38,689 bases of DNA from a virus. Position numbers and translations under genes: made by a program. The notes beneath the pieces were generated by a model. The model was not told the origin of the DNA. It did no database searches and saw only the letters and a list, made by a program, of their open reading frames with translations. Positions 7,349 to 13,988 of the stretch are shown here, one piece after another. How positions within the stretch are numbered: position 1 is the first letter of the stretch; every line of letters begins with the position of its first letter. Location: positions 1 to 38,689 of the IMG/VR virus record IMGVR_UViG_3300035698_027676; one strand, 5' to 3'.

Positions 7349-8605
7349 TCAATGTCCAAATCCTTTTTTATCGAAATTACTCATTTTATCTGGCAATTCG
7401 TCGCCTTCTTCGTGTGGAAACTCAGTTGAAGGTTCAGATTTTATACCGCCTAATTTTTGGGGTTCGGGCATTTGCATTAGCCCTTTAGTCCATCCAATTT
7501 TTCTTAATATCGCTTCTTGAATCGGTATGTTTTCTTTTCCGAGTTCCCCAAGTCCCATAGATTTAAACCATTTTTTTAATATATCTCCACGCACAGCAGT
7601 CCCAGTGACTTTTTTAAGAGTTTCTGTAACTTCTTCTGGGTTGAAAATGTTTTTATTTTGACTAACTAGCCATCGAAGAGTAGCGTGGATGTGTTTTTTA
7701 AACAAGAGTTTTCTTCCGTTTGTCCAATCTGGTTTAGGAGTTTCTATCTGATCCATTTGACCTAATAATTGTTGTTTATATTTGTCAAATTTGCCGTCAA
7801 TTTTATTAATGAGGTCAAAATCATCATCCATCAACGTCAGATCGTCGTCATTGTCTACTGGGGGGGATGGCTTTAGTGGCTCTGGTTGTTCTGGCTCTGG
7901 TTGTTCTGGCTCATCTGACTGTGTTGTAAGTCGTGGATCTCCAACACCATAACTTGCCTTTATATCAGCGTCAGATGTAAGATCTGGTGCCGCCCCACCC
8001 TTTGCACCATATTGTGCATCGGTATTTGGAACTTCTTCTGGTTTTGCTGAAGAGCCTCCAATTTGTGTCCTGGCAGCAATAATTAATTTTTTAATATCGT
8101 TTCTAAACTTTTGCACAGCCGCAACAATTCCTTCTTCAGGTTCGGCATTAGCTGCTTCAACTACTTCATCAGATAAATTCTCGATTAAAAAATCTAATTC
8201 ATTATATTCTTCTAAAGTTAAATGACCACTGGAGCTTTCTGTTTTACCTTGTCCTTTTGGAAGATTGGGATATAAATGAGAATAATCGGGATTATCTGAT
8301 GATCTTCCTTTCCACAACCACCGCAAAATACCTCTTACTCCATTCCATTGGGGATTGTTTGATGAAGGCGCACCGGTAGCAGAAGGTAATGAAGATGTTT
8401 TATTTGGTGGAATCTGAGTTTTTGGAGACACTGGTTGGTTTGTCTGCTGTTGAGCTTTCTGCTGTTGAATAGCTTGAGTAACTAAATTGTGCAAACCCCT
8501 CAAATGAACAGATAAGCTCAAAGACAATTCTTGAGCTGCCTTATCAATATCTTTTCCTAATTTATTTACAATTTCAATTGGGTTAGATTTTTCAACCGAT
8601 GTCAT
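7349..8605 (-). CDS. Acidic, Pro/Gln-rich hypothetical protein (418 aa), N-terminal part of a TGA-interrupted gene
   Basis: Not recognised. The N-terminal 50 residues form a likely amphipathic helix, followed by a Gln/Pro/Ser-rich disordered linker, a helical segment about 125-190, a second linker with the repeat EPEQPEPEQPEP, and a folded-looking domain about 285-380 (KHIHATLRWLVSQNKNIF). Good Shine-Dalgarno (TGAGGA) before ATG 8605. It ends at TGA 7349-7351, after which the same frame continues to 6935. The multidomain layout with long linkers could suit a scaffold or hub, but there is no direct evidence. It follows the 73-aa gene by 25 bases on the same strand, so they are probably cotranscribed. 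Confidence 0.65.
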   Translation of the reverse strand: MTSVEKSNPIEIVNKLGKDIDKAAQELSLSLSVHLRGLHNLVTQAIQQQKAQQQTNQPVSPKTQIPPNKTSSLPSATGAPSSNNPQWNGVRGILRWLWKGRSSDNPDYSHLYPNLPKGQGKTESSSGHLTLEEYNELDFLIENLSDEVVEAANAEPEEGIVAAVQKFRNDIKKLIIAARTQIGGSSAKPEEVPNTDAQYGAKGGAAPDLTSDADIKASYGVGDPRLTTQSDEPEQPEPEQPEPLKPSPPVDNDDDLTLMDDDFDLINKIDGKFDKYKQQLLGQMDQIETPKPDWTNGRKLLFKKHIHATLRWLVSQNKNIFNPEEVTETLKKVTGTAVRGDILKKWFKSMGLGELGKENIPIQEAILRKIGWTKGLMQMPEPQKLGGIKSEPSTEFPHEEGDELPDKMSNFDKKGFGH

Positions 8606-8630
8606 GGATTCCTCACTTTAACAATATATA

Positions 8631-8852
8631 CTACTCGTGTCCACGACATTCTCCCATTTTTTTTAAAGACATGATACATGCATCAAAACGATGAAATTCG
8701 CTTGTTAGGTAATTTAATTGAAGATCATTGAATTCTATAGTGTCTTTTTCATCTACATCAAAGATAATATCTTTACCGCGTCGGCCTAATGGTTTCCAAC
8801 CATGCATTAAAAGATAAGCTCCCGCGCCCAAATCACTTACTGTTTTCCTCAT
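8631..8852 (-). CDS. DUF5659-like small protein, 73 aa
   Basis: The sequence AYLLMHGWKPLGRRGKDIIFDV, with a central hydrophobic strand and a C-terminal helix (RFDACIMSLKKM), resembles the DUF5659 family of small phage and bacterial proteins, whose function is unknown. The family match is from memory of its pattern (AYLL-x-G-[FW]-x-x-x-G-R-x-x-K) and not computed. Shine-Dalgarno GAAGGT precedes ATG 8852. It is located between the actin-like gene and the long acidic protein in one minus-strand run. Confidence 0.6.
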   Translation of the reverse strand: MRKTVSDLGAGAYLLMHGWKPLGRRGKDIIFDVDEKDTIEFNDLQLNYLTSEFHRFDACIMSLKKMGECRGHE

Positions 8853-8874
8853 TTTTACCTTCTTTCTTTCAAAA

Positions 8875-8973
8875 CTATTTAATATAATTAAGTCTTACTT
8901 TCTGTTTTTCTTCATTAATTCTTTTAGCCATGTTGAGAGTCGTTCCCCATATGGTCTTAGAATTAATTCTCAT
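8875..8973 (-). CDS. Possible 32-aa small peptide
   Basis: A short frame starts at ATG 8973, seven bases after the actin-like gene's stop, and ends in TAG just before the Shine-Dalgarno of the 73-aa gene. It contains WGTTLNMAKRINEEKQKVRL, a protein-like amphipathic basic helix. It fills the only gap in this operon exactly. No Shine-Dalgarno is visible, so translation would rely on coupling to the upstream gene. A shorter start at the internal Met (8931) is possible. Could equally be an untranslated spacer. Confidence 0.35.
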   Translation of the reverse strand: MRINSKTIWGTTLNMAKRINEEKQKVRLNYIK

Positions 8974-8979
8974 CGAGCA

Positions 8980-10002
8980 TTATTTAGAATTTTCTGCCGC
9001 TATCAAACAACCACGCGCCACTGAATACAGAGGATCTTTAGGACGAATAATTTTACCAACATTTATTGGCAAATCTGCCTTTGACACAATTTCTTGGAAA
9101 AGTTCTGGAAATCCCTTGGGGGAACTAGTTCCACCAGATACAACGATATCAATTGGGTGATCTAATCGAGCTTTTTTACCAGCATCCTTTAATCCTTTTT
9201 TTATTCCTGAAACTGTTTTTTGAATCATGATTTCATATTGGGCTTTAATAGCTCTTTGAACAAGTTCTGTGGGATTCTCTACGGTTAAATCTGTTTTGAG
9301 CTTTTCTTTATTCACATAAGTGGTGGTTTCTTCGCCACACGCTCTAGTTGCCTGTTTGTCTATCCAATCTCCGCTGTTAATCAAAGAAAATTGAAATACA
9401 GGGGCTCCAAAAACAGCAAAGCAAATATTGACCATACCCGCTCCGAAACTTATCCCCAGACCCGTCCATGATTTTTCTGCCAATTCCGCATAAACCAAAG
9501 CTAACCCTTCGTTAATTGGATAAATTTCCAATCCCAAAGAATTTCCATCTTCATCTTCTGCTGAACTAAAGATGGCGTGGAGAACTTTTCCATGATAATC
9601 AGCGTCAGTTTCTTCATTGATCGCGTTGGCAGGAACACTATAAAAAATAGTATCTTTTGGTTGTGCTCCTTCAATTAAACTGTGAACCATAATACTCATA
9701 ATTTCTTGAGCATGTCGTTCTTTGGGGTTTAAACAACCATCTTTCATTGGTCTGTGGAGTTCTATCTGTGTCATTGTGTAAGCCATATCAACAGCAGCTT
9801 CTCCCAAAGCATAAGCCACATCTTGATCTTCGGACTCCACAAGAGGAACTCCTGCTTTATTCATCATGTTGAATACAAACCTATTGTTGTCAAGAGGCAT
9901 TTCTAAGAAAGCATTGACTTCTCGTTTATAAGTAATTTTTCCTTCTTCGTTGCGCTTAGCAGAAACTAAATTATATGTCCCAGCATCGAACCCGTAACTC
10001 AT
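8980..10002 (-). CDS. Actin-like ATPase (ParM/MreB/Hsp70 superfamily)
   Basis: 340 aa, the normal size for a bacterial actin homologue. All superfamily landmarks are visible in order: phosphate-1 loop (GFDAGTYNLV, residues 4-13, Asp6), connect-1 (NEGLALVYAEL, 164-174), phosphate-2 (GISFGAGMVN, 183-192), adenosine motif (VVSGGTSSPKGF, 287-298) and connect-2 (SVARGCLIAAE, 327-337). Such proteins bind ATP and many form filaments that move or position DNA. Divergence is too great for me to assign ParM, AlfA or MamK type. Strong Shine-Dalgarno AAGGAG. Fifteen bases upstream lies a 72-aa gene in the same operon, the position where plasmid actin systems carry their partner. Confidence 0.8.
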   Translation of the reverse strand: MSYGFDAGTYNLVSAKRNEEGKITYKREVNAFLEMPLDNNRFVFNMMNKAGVPLVESEDQDVAYALGEAAVDMAYTMTQIELHRPMKDGCLNPKERHAQEIMSIMVHSLIEGAQPKDTIFYSVPANAINEETDADYHGKVLHAIFSSAEDEDGNSLGLEIYPINEGLALVYAELAEKSWTGLGISFGAGMVNICFAVFGAPVFQFSLINSGDWIDKQATRACGEETTTYVNKEKLKTDLTVENPTELVQRAIKAQYEIMIQKTVSGIKKGLKDAGKKARLDHPIDIVVSGGTSSPKGFPELFQEIVSKADLPINVGKIIRPKDPLYSVARGCLIAAENSK

Positions 10003-10017
10003 GTAATTTCTCCTTGA

Positions 10018-10236
10018 TTACTCCTGTACACTTTTACCAAATTTAACTTTCTTTTTTGGAGAAAAATCTCCAATTGACCAATCAACTTTATCGCCCTCAA
10101 TGGCAGTAGCTTTTGCCTCTTCAATTGTTATTCCGGAAGAATTCAAGTTGATGTTTAAATCTAATGTAATTTTAATTTTTGCTTCACCATTTTTGGTAAC
10201 AACCGTTGTTTCGCCGGGCTTAATTAGTTTGACCAT
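10018..10236 (-). CDS. Small protein paired with the actin-like gene, 72 aa
   Basis: The frame can be extended to TTG 10272, but ATG 10236 gives the compact product beginning MVKLIKPGETT. I prefer it because it is the first ATG. The middle is beta-rich (EAKIKITLDLNINLN), then an acidic patch, then a basic tail (SPKKKVKFGKS). Not recognised. It is the first gene of the actin-like operon, so it is a candidate accessory or adaptor factor, though no ribbon-helix-helix or other DNA-binding motif is evident. Confidence 0.55.
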   Translation of the reverse strand: MVKLIKPGETTVVTKNGEAKIKITLDLNINLNSSGITIEEAKATAIEGDKVDWSIGDFSPKKKVKFGKSVQE

Positions 10237-10285
10237 ATGATTATTTATGTTTTTGGATGGCTTTTTCACCAATAAGAGAGTATAA

Positions 10286-10293
10286 TATAAATA
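10286..10293 (+). promoter_or_regulatory. T4-late-type promoter element (TATAAATA) for the HNH gene
   Basis: The octamer TATAAATA, the consensus of T4-type late promoters, lies 42 bases before ATG 10335. It falls just inside an apparent upstream extension of the HNH frame, which supports 10335 as the true start. Caution: several copies of this AT-only octamer are expected by chance in a sequence this AT-rich, and three others occur inside genes. Confidence 0.45.
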
Positions 10294-10334
10294 ATTTGTT
10301 CCGTAAGTTACTAAATAAAAAGAAAGGAATAATT

Positions 10335-11111
10335 ATGGTTCATATTACACTTCAATCAGTGCAAAAACATTTAGAATCTTTTGGTTGTAATCTTTTAGAG
10401 GAAACATATATCAATAGTAGTACGCCACTTAAATATTGTTGTAATTGCGGGCGCATTACAACGGCAACATGGAACAATCTTTCAAGAAGAAAACCAGGAT
10501 GGAAATGCAAGAAGATTCACCGATTAGATATTGATTTTATTCGTTCTGAATTCACTAAACGTAATTGCAAGTTGTTGGAAGATAAATATGTGTATTCCGA
10601 TGTACCAATGAAATATATTTGTTCTTGCGGCAATTCCCACCAAATGAGTTGGGATAATTTTAAGCAAAACCACAAATGTAACAAATGTGGTTACGATGAA
10701 ATACGTGGATCAAATAACCATTTGTGGAATCCCAACCGACAAGCAGTCTTATTGAATGAGAAAATTAGGAAAAAATACTATCACATGCTTAGACAGACTT
10801 TACGTGCTGCGGGAACAAAAAAGGATAAAAAGAGTTTAGAAATTTTGGGGTATACTTCCAATCAACTCTTGGAACATTTAATGAAACATCCTGATTGGGT
10901 TGTATTAAAGAATAAAAATTGGCAATTAGATCACATTTTTCCTATCAAGGCTTTCGTTGATTATGGTATTTTTGATATTCAATTGATTAACGGACTAGAC
11001 AATCTTCGTCCCTCAGCAACGAAAAATAATTTATCTAAAGGTGGTTCTTATAATCCAAAAGAATTTGAAATATGGTTGACAACTAAAGGACATGTAATGG
11101 CCAACGATTAA
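10335..11111 (+). CDS. HNH homing endonuclease with two zinc-ribbon repeats
   Basis: 258 aa from ATG 10335, which has AAAGGA upstream; an ORF extension to 10257 would lie before the promoter. Residues about 6-60 and 66-118 are two copies of one module carrying cysteine pairs (KYCCNCGR; KYICSCGN, then HKCNKCG), probably zinc-binding DNA-recognition units. The nuclease domain follows: Asp199-His200 (WQLDHIFPIKAF), Asn223 (LDNLRP) and Asn231-Asn232 (TKNNLSKGG) of the HNH/treble-clef fold. It is a free-standing, presumably mobile endonuclease gene, inserted between a divergent operon and a convergent glycosyltransferase it overlaps by 29 bases. Confidence 0.87.
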   Translation: MVHITLQSVQKHLESFGCNLLEETYINSSTPLKYCCNCGRITTATWNNLSRRKPGWKCKKIHRLDIDFIRSEFTKRNCKLLEDKYVYSDVPMKYICSCGNSHQMSWDNFKQNHKCNKCGYDEIRGSNNHLWNPNRQAVLLNEKIRKKYYHMLRQTLRAAGTKKDKKSLEILGYTSNQLLEHLMKHPDWVVLKNKNWQLDHIFPIKAFVDYGIFDIQLINGLDNLRPSATKNNLSKGGSYNPKEFEIWLTTKGHVMAND

Positions 11112-12027
11112 ACATTTTTTTTAATCCATCAATAAGATGATCTGATGTTATCTCCGTAAGACATGGTTTTGGTATTTGATTAGTTTTATGGCAATTTGGC
11201 CAATTATAACATGGCCCACACCATCCTGGATGAGTATCACGGTGAATTTGAACAATTTCAGATTTGTAATATTTTGAATATACATATCCATCAGCAAACG
11301 AGAATATTCCAGTTAATGGCTTTTTGCCTCCTCCCGCGTAATGAAACGCCGCACTATCCACTGCGACTACATAATCCGCCGCATCCAAAGCTCCCATCCA
11401 CTCTTTAATAGAAAGTCCAGACCATACAGGGGCATTTAATTCTGGAATAGGTTTATTGTGTAAACCAAATACATAGCATCCCTGATCTTTCAGGAAGCTC
11501 ACTACGGAGTTTTGTTGTTCAGTAGTAAGATTCTTGGTAATCATTGCAGAAATGGGACAGAGAGCCACTGTGGGGACTGTATGGGGTAATTTAGCCCTAG
11601 CTTCCGCTTCATATTTAGGATCTAATTTAAAATGCATATTGTGCTTTGTTAACTCCACCCCACAGTGATTCGCCCAAATATCAGCCCGATGTTTTTGGGA
11701 AAATGGAGCCATTGCCATTTCGTGTCGATTACAAGCACTTGTTGTTACATAAAACACTATGTAATCTTGGGTGTTTGTTTTACGACAATCTAAAATTTTA
11801 TCTAAAAATGGATGATCTTCAACAGCTTCATGATATTTGGCAGGGCAAGAGAAATGTAACTCTAATTCGGGATTTAGAAGTTTAAAATCCTCGAATAACA
11901 TACGATGCATTAAAATATCTCCCAAACCACCAGTTTCGCGCATTACAAGAACTTTATTGTGTTTTTCGTGGAATTCACGTAATGAAAAAGAACGGGCTCT
12001 TGGTTTGGGGACTTTTAATCTGGGCAT
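11083..12027 (-). CDS. Glycosyltransferase family 9 (heptosyltransferase-like)
   Basis: 314 aa. The N-terminal Rossmann domain begins VLVMRETGGLGDILMHR (27-42), the GT9 start with its G-x-G-D motif. The C-terminal nucleotide-sugar domain has VAVDSAAFHYAGGGKKPLTG (221-240), the family's D-[TS]-[AG]-x-x-H-x-A segment. A late cysteine cluster (Cys270, Cys273, Cys279, Cys289) could bind a metal. GT9 enzymes transfer heptose or other sugars from nucleotide donors; here it may glycosylate a virion protein or alter host surface sugars. It lies just downstream of a terminator, so it needs its own promoter, which I could not identify. No Shine-Dalgarno is obvious. Confidence 0.82.
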   Translation of the reverse strand: MPRLKVPKPRARSFSLREFHEKHNKVLVMRETGGLGDILMHRMLFEDFKLLNPELELHFSCPAKYHEAVEDHPFLDKILDCRKTNTQDYIVFYVTTSACNRHEMAMAPFSQKHRADIWANHCGVELTKHNMHFKLDPKYEAEARAKLPHTVPTVALCPISAMITKNLTTEQQNSVVSFLKDQGCYVFGLHNKPIPELNAPVWSGLSIKEWMGALDAADYVVAVDSAAFHYAGGGKKPLTGIFSFADGYVYSKYYKSEIVQIHRDTHPGWCGPCYNWPNCHKTNQIPKPCLTEITSDHLIDGLKKMFNRWPLHVL

Positions 12028-12050
12028 GTTTTAAAAGAGCATATTTAAAT

Positions 12051-12090
12051 AAAAAAACCCTTCTAGCTTTTGACTAAAAGGGCTTTTTTT
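12051..12090. terminator. Bidirectional intrinsic terminator
   Basis: CCCTTCTAG-CTTTTGA-CTAAAAGGG (12058-12082) forms a 9-bp stem with one G-T pair. It is flanked by A7 on the left and T7 on the right, so each strand ends its hairpin with a T7 run. It lies 9 bases after the stop of the 211-aa virion gene and 23 bases before the glycosyltransferase start, so its main job is to end the virion-gene transcript. Confidence 0.87.
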
Positions 12091-12099
12091 GAACGTTTC

Positions 12100-12735
12100 T
12101 TAGCTATTGCATACTGAGCGGATACTCAGAACAACTTGCACTTCGACGGGTCCAACTGCACCAGAGGTGCTATTGTCGAACTCAATCAAGGTGATGGCTA
12201 AATCGCCAGCGTTAAACACCTGAGTGCTGTTTAAAGGCAGATCCATAATGGCATCACTTACACCATTGATGCGCATACGAATATCTTGGGTGGCATGCTT
12301 GTTTGTGATTTGGGCAAATACAGCATACCCACCGGTATCAGTAGCAATGTCTACGATGTTAGCTGTGTCAGTATAAGTACTGGCAGCAATAATGTTCTGG
12401 TCGTAAACCTTTGGATAGACGTTTTCTGAAGAAACATCAGAATAAACACTACCATCATCAGTAACAACTGTGACAAAGGCTTCGTCATAAGCAACTTGTG
12501 GATAAGCGAAACGCTTCCAGTAGTTACAATCCGTAAAAGTTTCACCATCAATCAAAAGACGGTTAATTCTGTTCGGACCCATGACGTAAACACCACGTTG
12601 TTTACTGGTGGACATTTGATCGCCAAGAGGATCGGTATAAACAGCACCAGTTCCATAAGCGGAACGAGCTGAACTAGGGTCTATATCAAGACGACCTTGG
12701 CCAACATTGTTTAAAGCAACTCTAAATACACTCAT
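12100..12735 (-). CDS. Probable abundant virion structural protein, 211 aa
   Basis: Beta-rich protein, few charges, with many Val, Thr, Asn, Ser and Asp, typical of virion surface or tail proteins. Examples are AFVTVVTDDGSVYSDVSSEN and a C-terminal VEVQVVLSIRSVCNS. No family recognised. Several signs point to high expression: a strong Shine-Dalgarno (CAGGAG), a late-type TATAAATA about 57 bases upstream, a dedicated terminator, and clearly higher GC and more balanced codon use than neighbours. It is a single-gene transcription unit. Candidates are a head decoration, tail-tube-like or whisker protein. The sequence alone does not choose between them. Confidence 0.65.
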   Translation of the reverse strand: MSVFRVALNNVGQGRLDIDPSSARSAYGTGAVYTDPLGDQMSTSKQRGVYVMGPNRINRLLIDGETFTDCNYWKRFAYPQVAYDEAFVTVVTDDGSVYSDVSSENVYPKVYDQNIIAASTYTDTANIVDIATDTGGYAVFAQITNKHATQDIRMRINGVSDAIMDLPLNSTQVFNAGDLAITLIEFDNSTSGAVGPVEVQVVLSIRSVCNS

Positions 12736-12791
12736 TATATCTCCTGCGCTTAAAGCAGCGAAAATAAATATCTAATCCTTGTCTTCATCCA

Positions 12792-12799
12792 TATTTATA
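12792..12799 (-). promoter_or_regulatory. T4-late-type promoter element (TATAAATA) for the 211-aa virion gene
   Basis: On the minus strand GTAG-TATAAATA-TGGATG lies in the intergenic region, giving a leader of about 50 bases to ATG 12735. Position, orientation and the following terminator together make a complete late transcription unit. Same caution as for the other copy: the octamer is not rare by chance here. Confidence 0.5.
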
Positions 12800-12849
12800 C
12801 TACAGAAGATACTTTTGTATTGAGAGTTTTTCCAATTGTAATAACTATA

Positions 12850-12855
12850 TATAAT
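12850..12855 (+). promoter_or_regulatory. Candidate -10 box for the RG-rich protein gene
   Basis: A perfect TATAAT lies 47 bases before ATG 12903. The matching -35 position (TTTTTC) is poor, so either an activator is needed or this is chance. Confidence 0.33.
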
Positions 12856-12902
12856 TTAGAAGTTGCTTTGGTGGAATATACATTTAATTCCAAAGGAGAA
12901 TC

Positions 12903-13145
12903 ATGTCTGATAAGAAAAAAAAAGAAGTAGATGAAATTCGTAGACCAATCAAAAGAAAAGATCAAATAGGTGGCGGCGAGTGCGTTTTTGACAGCGAAGG
13001 TCTAGGTCCAGGTAGAGGAAATAAATTTGGTGATTTCCTTAAACAGCGTGAGGAAGGTAAAGGTAAGGGTTTGGGTAAAGGTAAGGGTTTGGGTAGAGGT
13101 AGGGGCTTAGGTAGAGGAAGAAGAGGAAGAGGAAGAGGCAAATAA
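12903..13145 (+). CDS. Basic KG/RG-repeat protein, 80 aa
   Basis: Residues 1-24 are Lys/Arg-rich, 25-50 form a short acidic and Gly-containing segment, and 52-80 consist of repeats: GKGKGL, GKGKGL, GRGRGL, then GRGRRGRGRGK. At DNA level this is an 18-bp unit (13056-13073) repeated exactly once more and then diverging. Strong Shine-Dalgarno AAAGGAG. The tail resembles RGG-type disordered nucleic-acid-binding tails. I infer RNA or DNA binding or condensation, but no defined family is visible. It is divergent from the late virion gene. Confidence 0.72.
   Translation: MSDKKKKEVDEIRRPIKRKDQIGGGECVFDSEGLGPGRGNKFGDFLKQREEGKGKGLGKGKGLGRGRGLGRGRRGRGRGK
13056..13109 (+). repeat. 18-bp tandem repeat encoding GKGKGL/GRGRGL
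   Basis: Two identical 18-bp units (GGTAAAGGTAAGGGTTTG) followed by a third diverged unit in which AAA codons become AGA/AGG. Length changes by slippage would stay in frame. The region encodes the basic tail of the 80-aa protein. Confidence 0.9.
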
Positions 13146-13153
13146 TAAATTTT

Positions 13154-13492
13154 TTATTTAATTGCTTCTAAAAAATATTGAAGAGATTGTATGAGTTTTG
13201 ATTCTGCAAGGAGCCCCGTTACAGGGTTGTTAACGAAGTTTGACTTAAGTTCTCGAACATATCCGAATTGCCATTTTTTCTTTACTAAATTAGATTGAGA
13301 TATAATTTTGGTTTCATTTTCTGCTAGATATAGAAGACTATCACGGCACACTAAATAGATCTCAATACCAGGAAGTTCTTTCTCAATAAAAGGACGAGCT
13401 ATTATTAAATGTTTAAAATTATCCGGAGATGGACCAAAATAACAAATGCAATATTTGTTATTTACTTTGGCATATTGAGAAAGAGGAATCAT
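13154..13492 (-). CDS. Hypothetical protein, 112 aa
   Basis: Begins with alternating strands and helices, KYCICYFGPSPDNFKHLIIA then PGIEIYLVCRDSLLYLAE, like the first half of a Rossmann-type nucleotide-sugar or GT-B fold, but it is too short for a full transferase. Not recognised. The ATG shares the bases CATG (13490-13493) with the start of the divergent plus-strand gene, and no Shine-Dalgarno is visible on this strand. Proximity to glycosyltransferase genes makes a sugar-related role possible but unproven. Confidence 0.5.
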   Translation of the reverse strand: MIPLSQYAKVNNKYCICYFGPSPDNFKHLIIARPFIEKELPGIEIYLVCRDSLLYLAENETKIISQSNLVKKKWQFGYVRELKSNFVNNPVTGLLAESKLIQSLQYFLEAIK

Positions 13493-13688
13493 GTCAGACC
13501 AATGGAAAGCTCAACAAGTTGCTAATGGTTTTAATTCTTTTTTCGATCAATTCGGAGAATTGAACGAAAATAATAGAGTAGTTTTAGAAATAATTTTAGA
13601 GGTTTTACATGGCAGAAAAACTTTATCTTTACCTAACTCGTCGGGACAAAACGGGGATGAAATTAATAAGTGTTCTTCCGACTTCTAA
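13491..13688 (+). CDS. Hypothetical small protein, 65 aa
   Basis: Starts at ATG 13491 with a good Shine-Dalgarno (AGAGGA) lying inside the divergent gene. The N-terminal 45 residues are an amphipathic helical region (QQVANGFNSFFDQFGELN). The last 27 codons overlap the next gene in a different frame and are Ser/Asn-rich, consistent with weak constraint there. No family recognised. Confidence 0.5.
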   Translation: MSDQWKAQQVANGFNSFFDQFGELNENNRVVLEIILEVLHGRKTLSLPNSSGQNGDEINKCSSDF

Positions 13689-13977
13689 ATCAATTCCACC
13701 CACTAGAATATCTGATATAGAAGGAATGAATTTGCCCACGACTTTGACTAATGAAATAAGCAGTACCATTAAAAGAGAACGCATGCTCTTTGAGCCGTGG
13801 ATAGAAAGCGCCAGCAACTTCACAGCACTAAGGAAGTCTTTGAAAAGGCGTGGATATAAAAATATAACAACTAATACTTCTCCTCTACATGAAACTCGCG
13901 GGATTTTAGATCAAAGACCCGTTCCCAAAACCAAATACCTATACAAAAGAAAAACTATGCTCAGAAAAGGAACTTAA
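13609..13977 (+). CDS. Hypothetical protein, 122 aa
   Basis: Very basic protein with an N-terminal beta segment (MAEKLYLYLTRRDKTGMKLI) and a Lys/Arg-rich C-terminus (TKYLYKRKTMLRKGT). Its Shine-Dalgarno (AGAGG) lies inside the preceding gene, which it overlaps by 80 bases; the two are probably translationally coupled. Charge suggests nucleic-acid contact. Not recognised. Confidence 0.55.
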   Translation: MAEKLYLYLTRRDKTGMKLISVLPTSKSIPPTRISDIEGMNLPTTLTNEISSTIKRERMLFEPWIESASNFTALRKSLKRRGYKNITTNTSPLHETRGILDQRPVPKTKYLYKRKTMLRKGT

Positions 13978-13988
13978 ACGAATAAGTT

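Noticed and set aside
7336-7360. Genome-wide reassignment of TGA to Trp
   Set aside because: Several genes in the window end in TGA in sensible positions (for example 4267-4269, 15129-15131, 24289-24291), and Trp is encoded by TGG throughout.
10257-10334. 26-residue N-terminal extension of the HNH endonuclease
   Set aside because: It would include the late-type promoter element and lacks a Shine-Dalgarno; ATG 10335 has AAAGGA.
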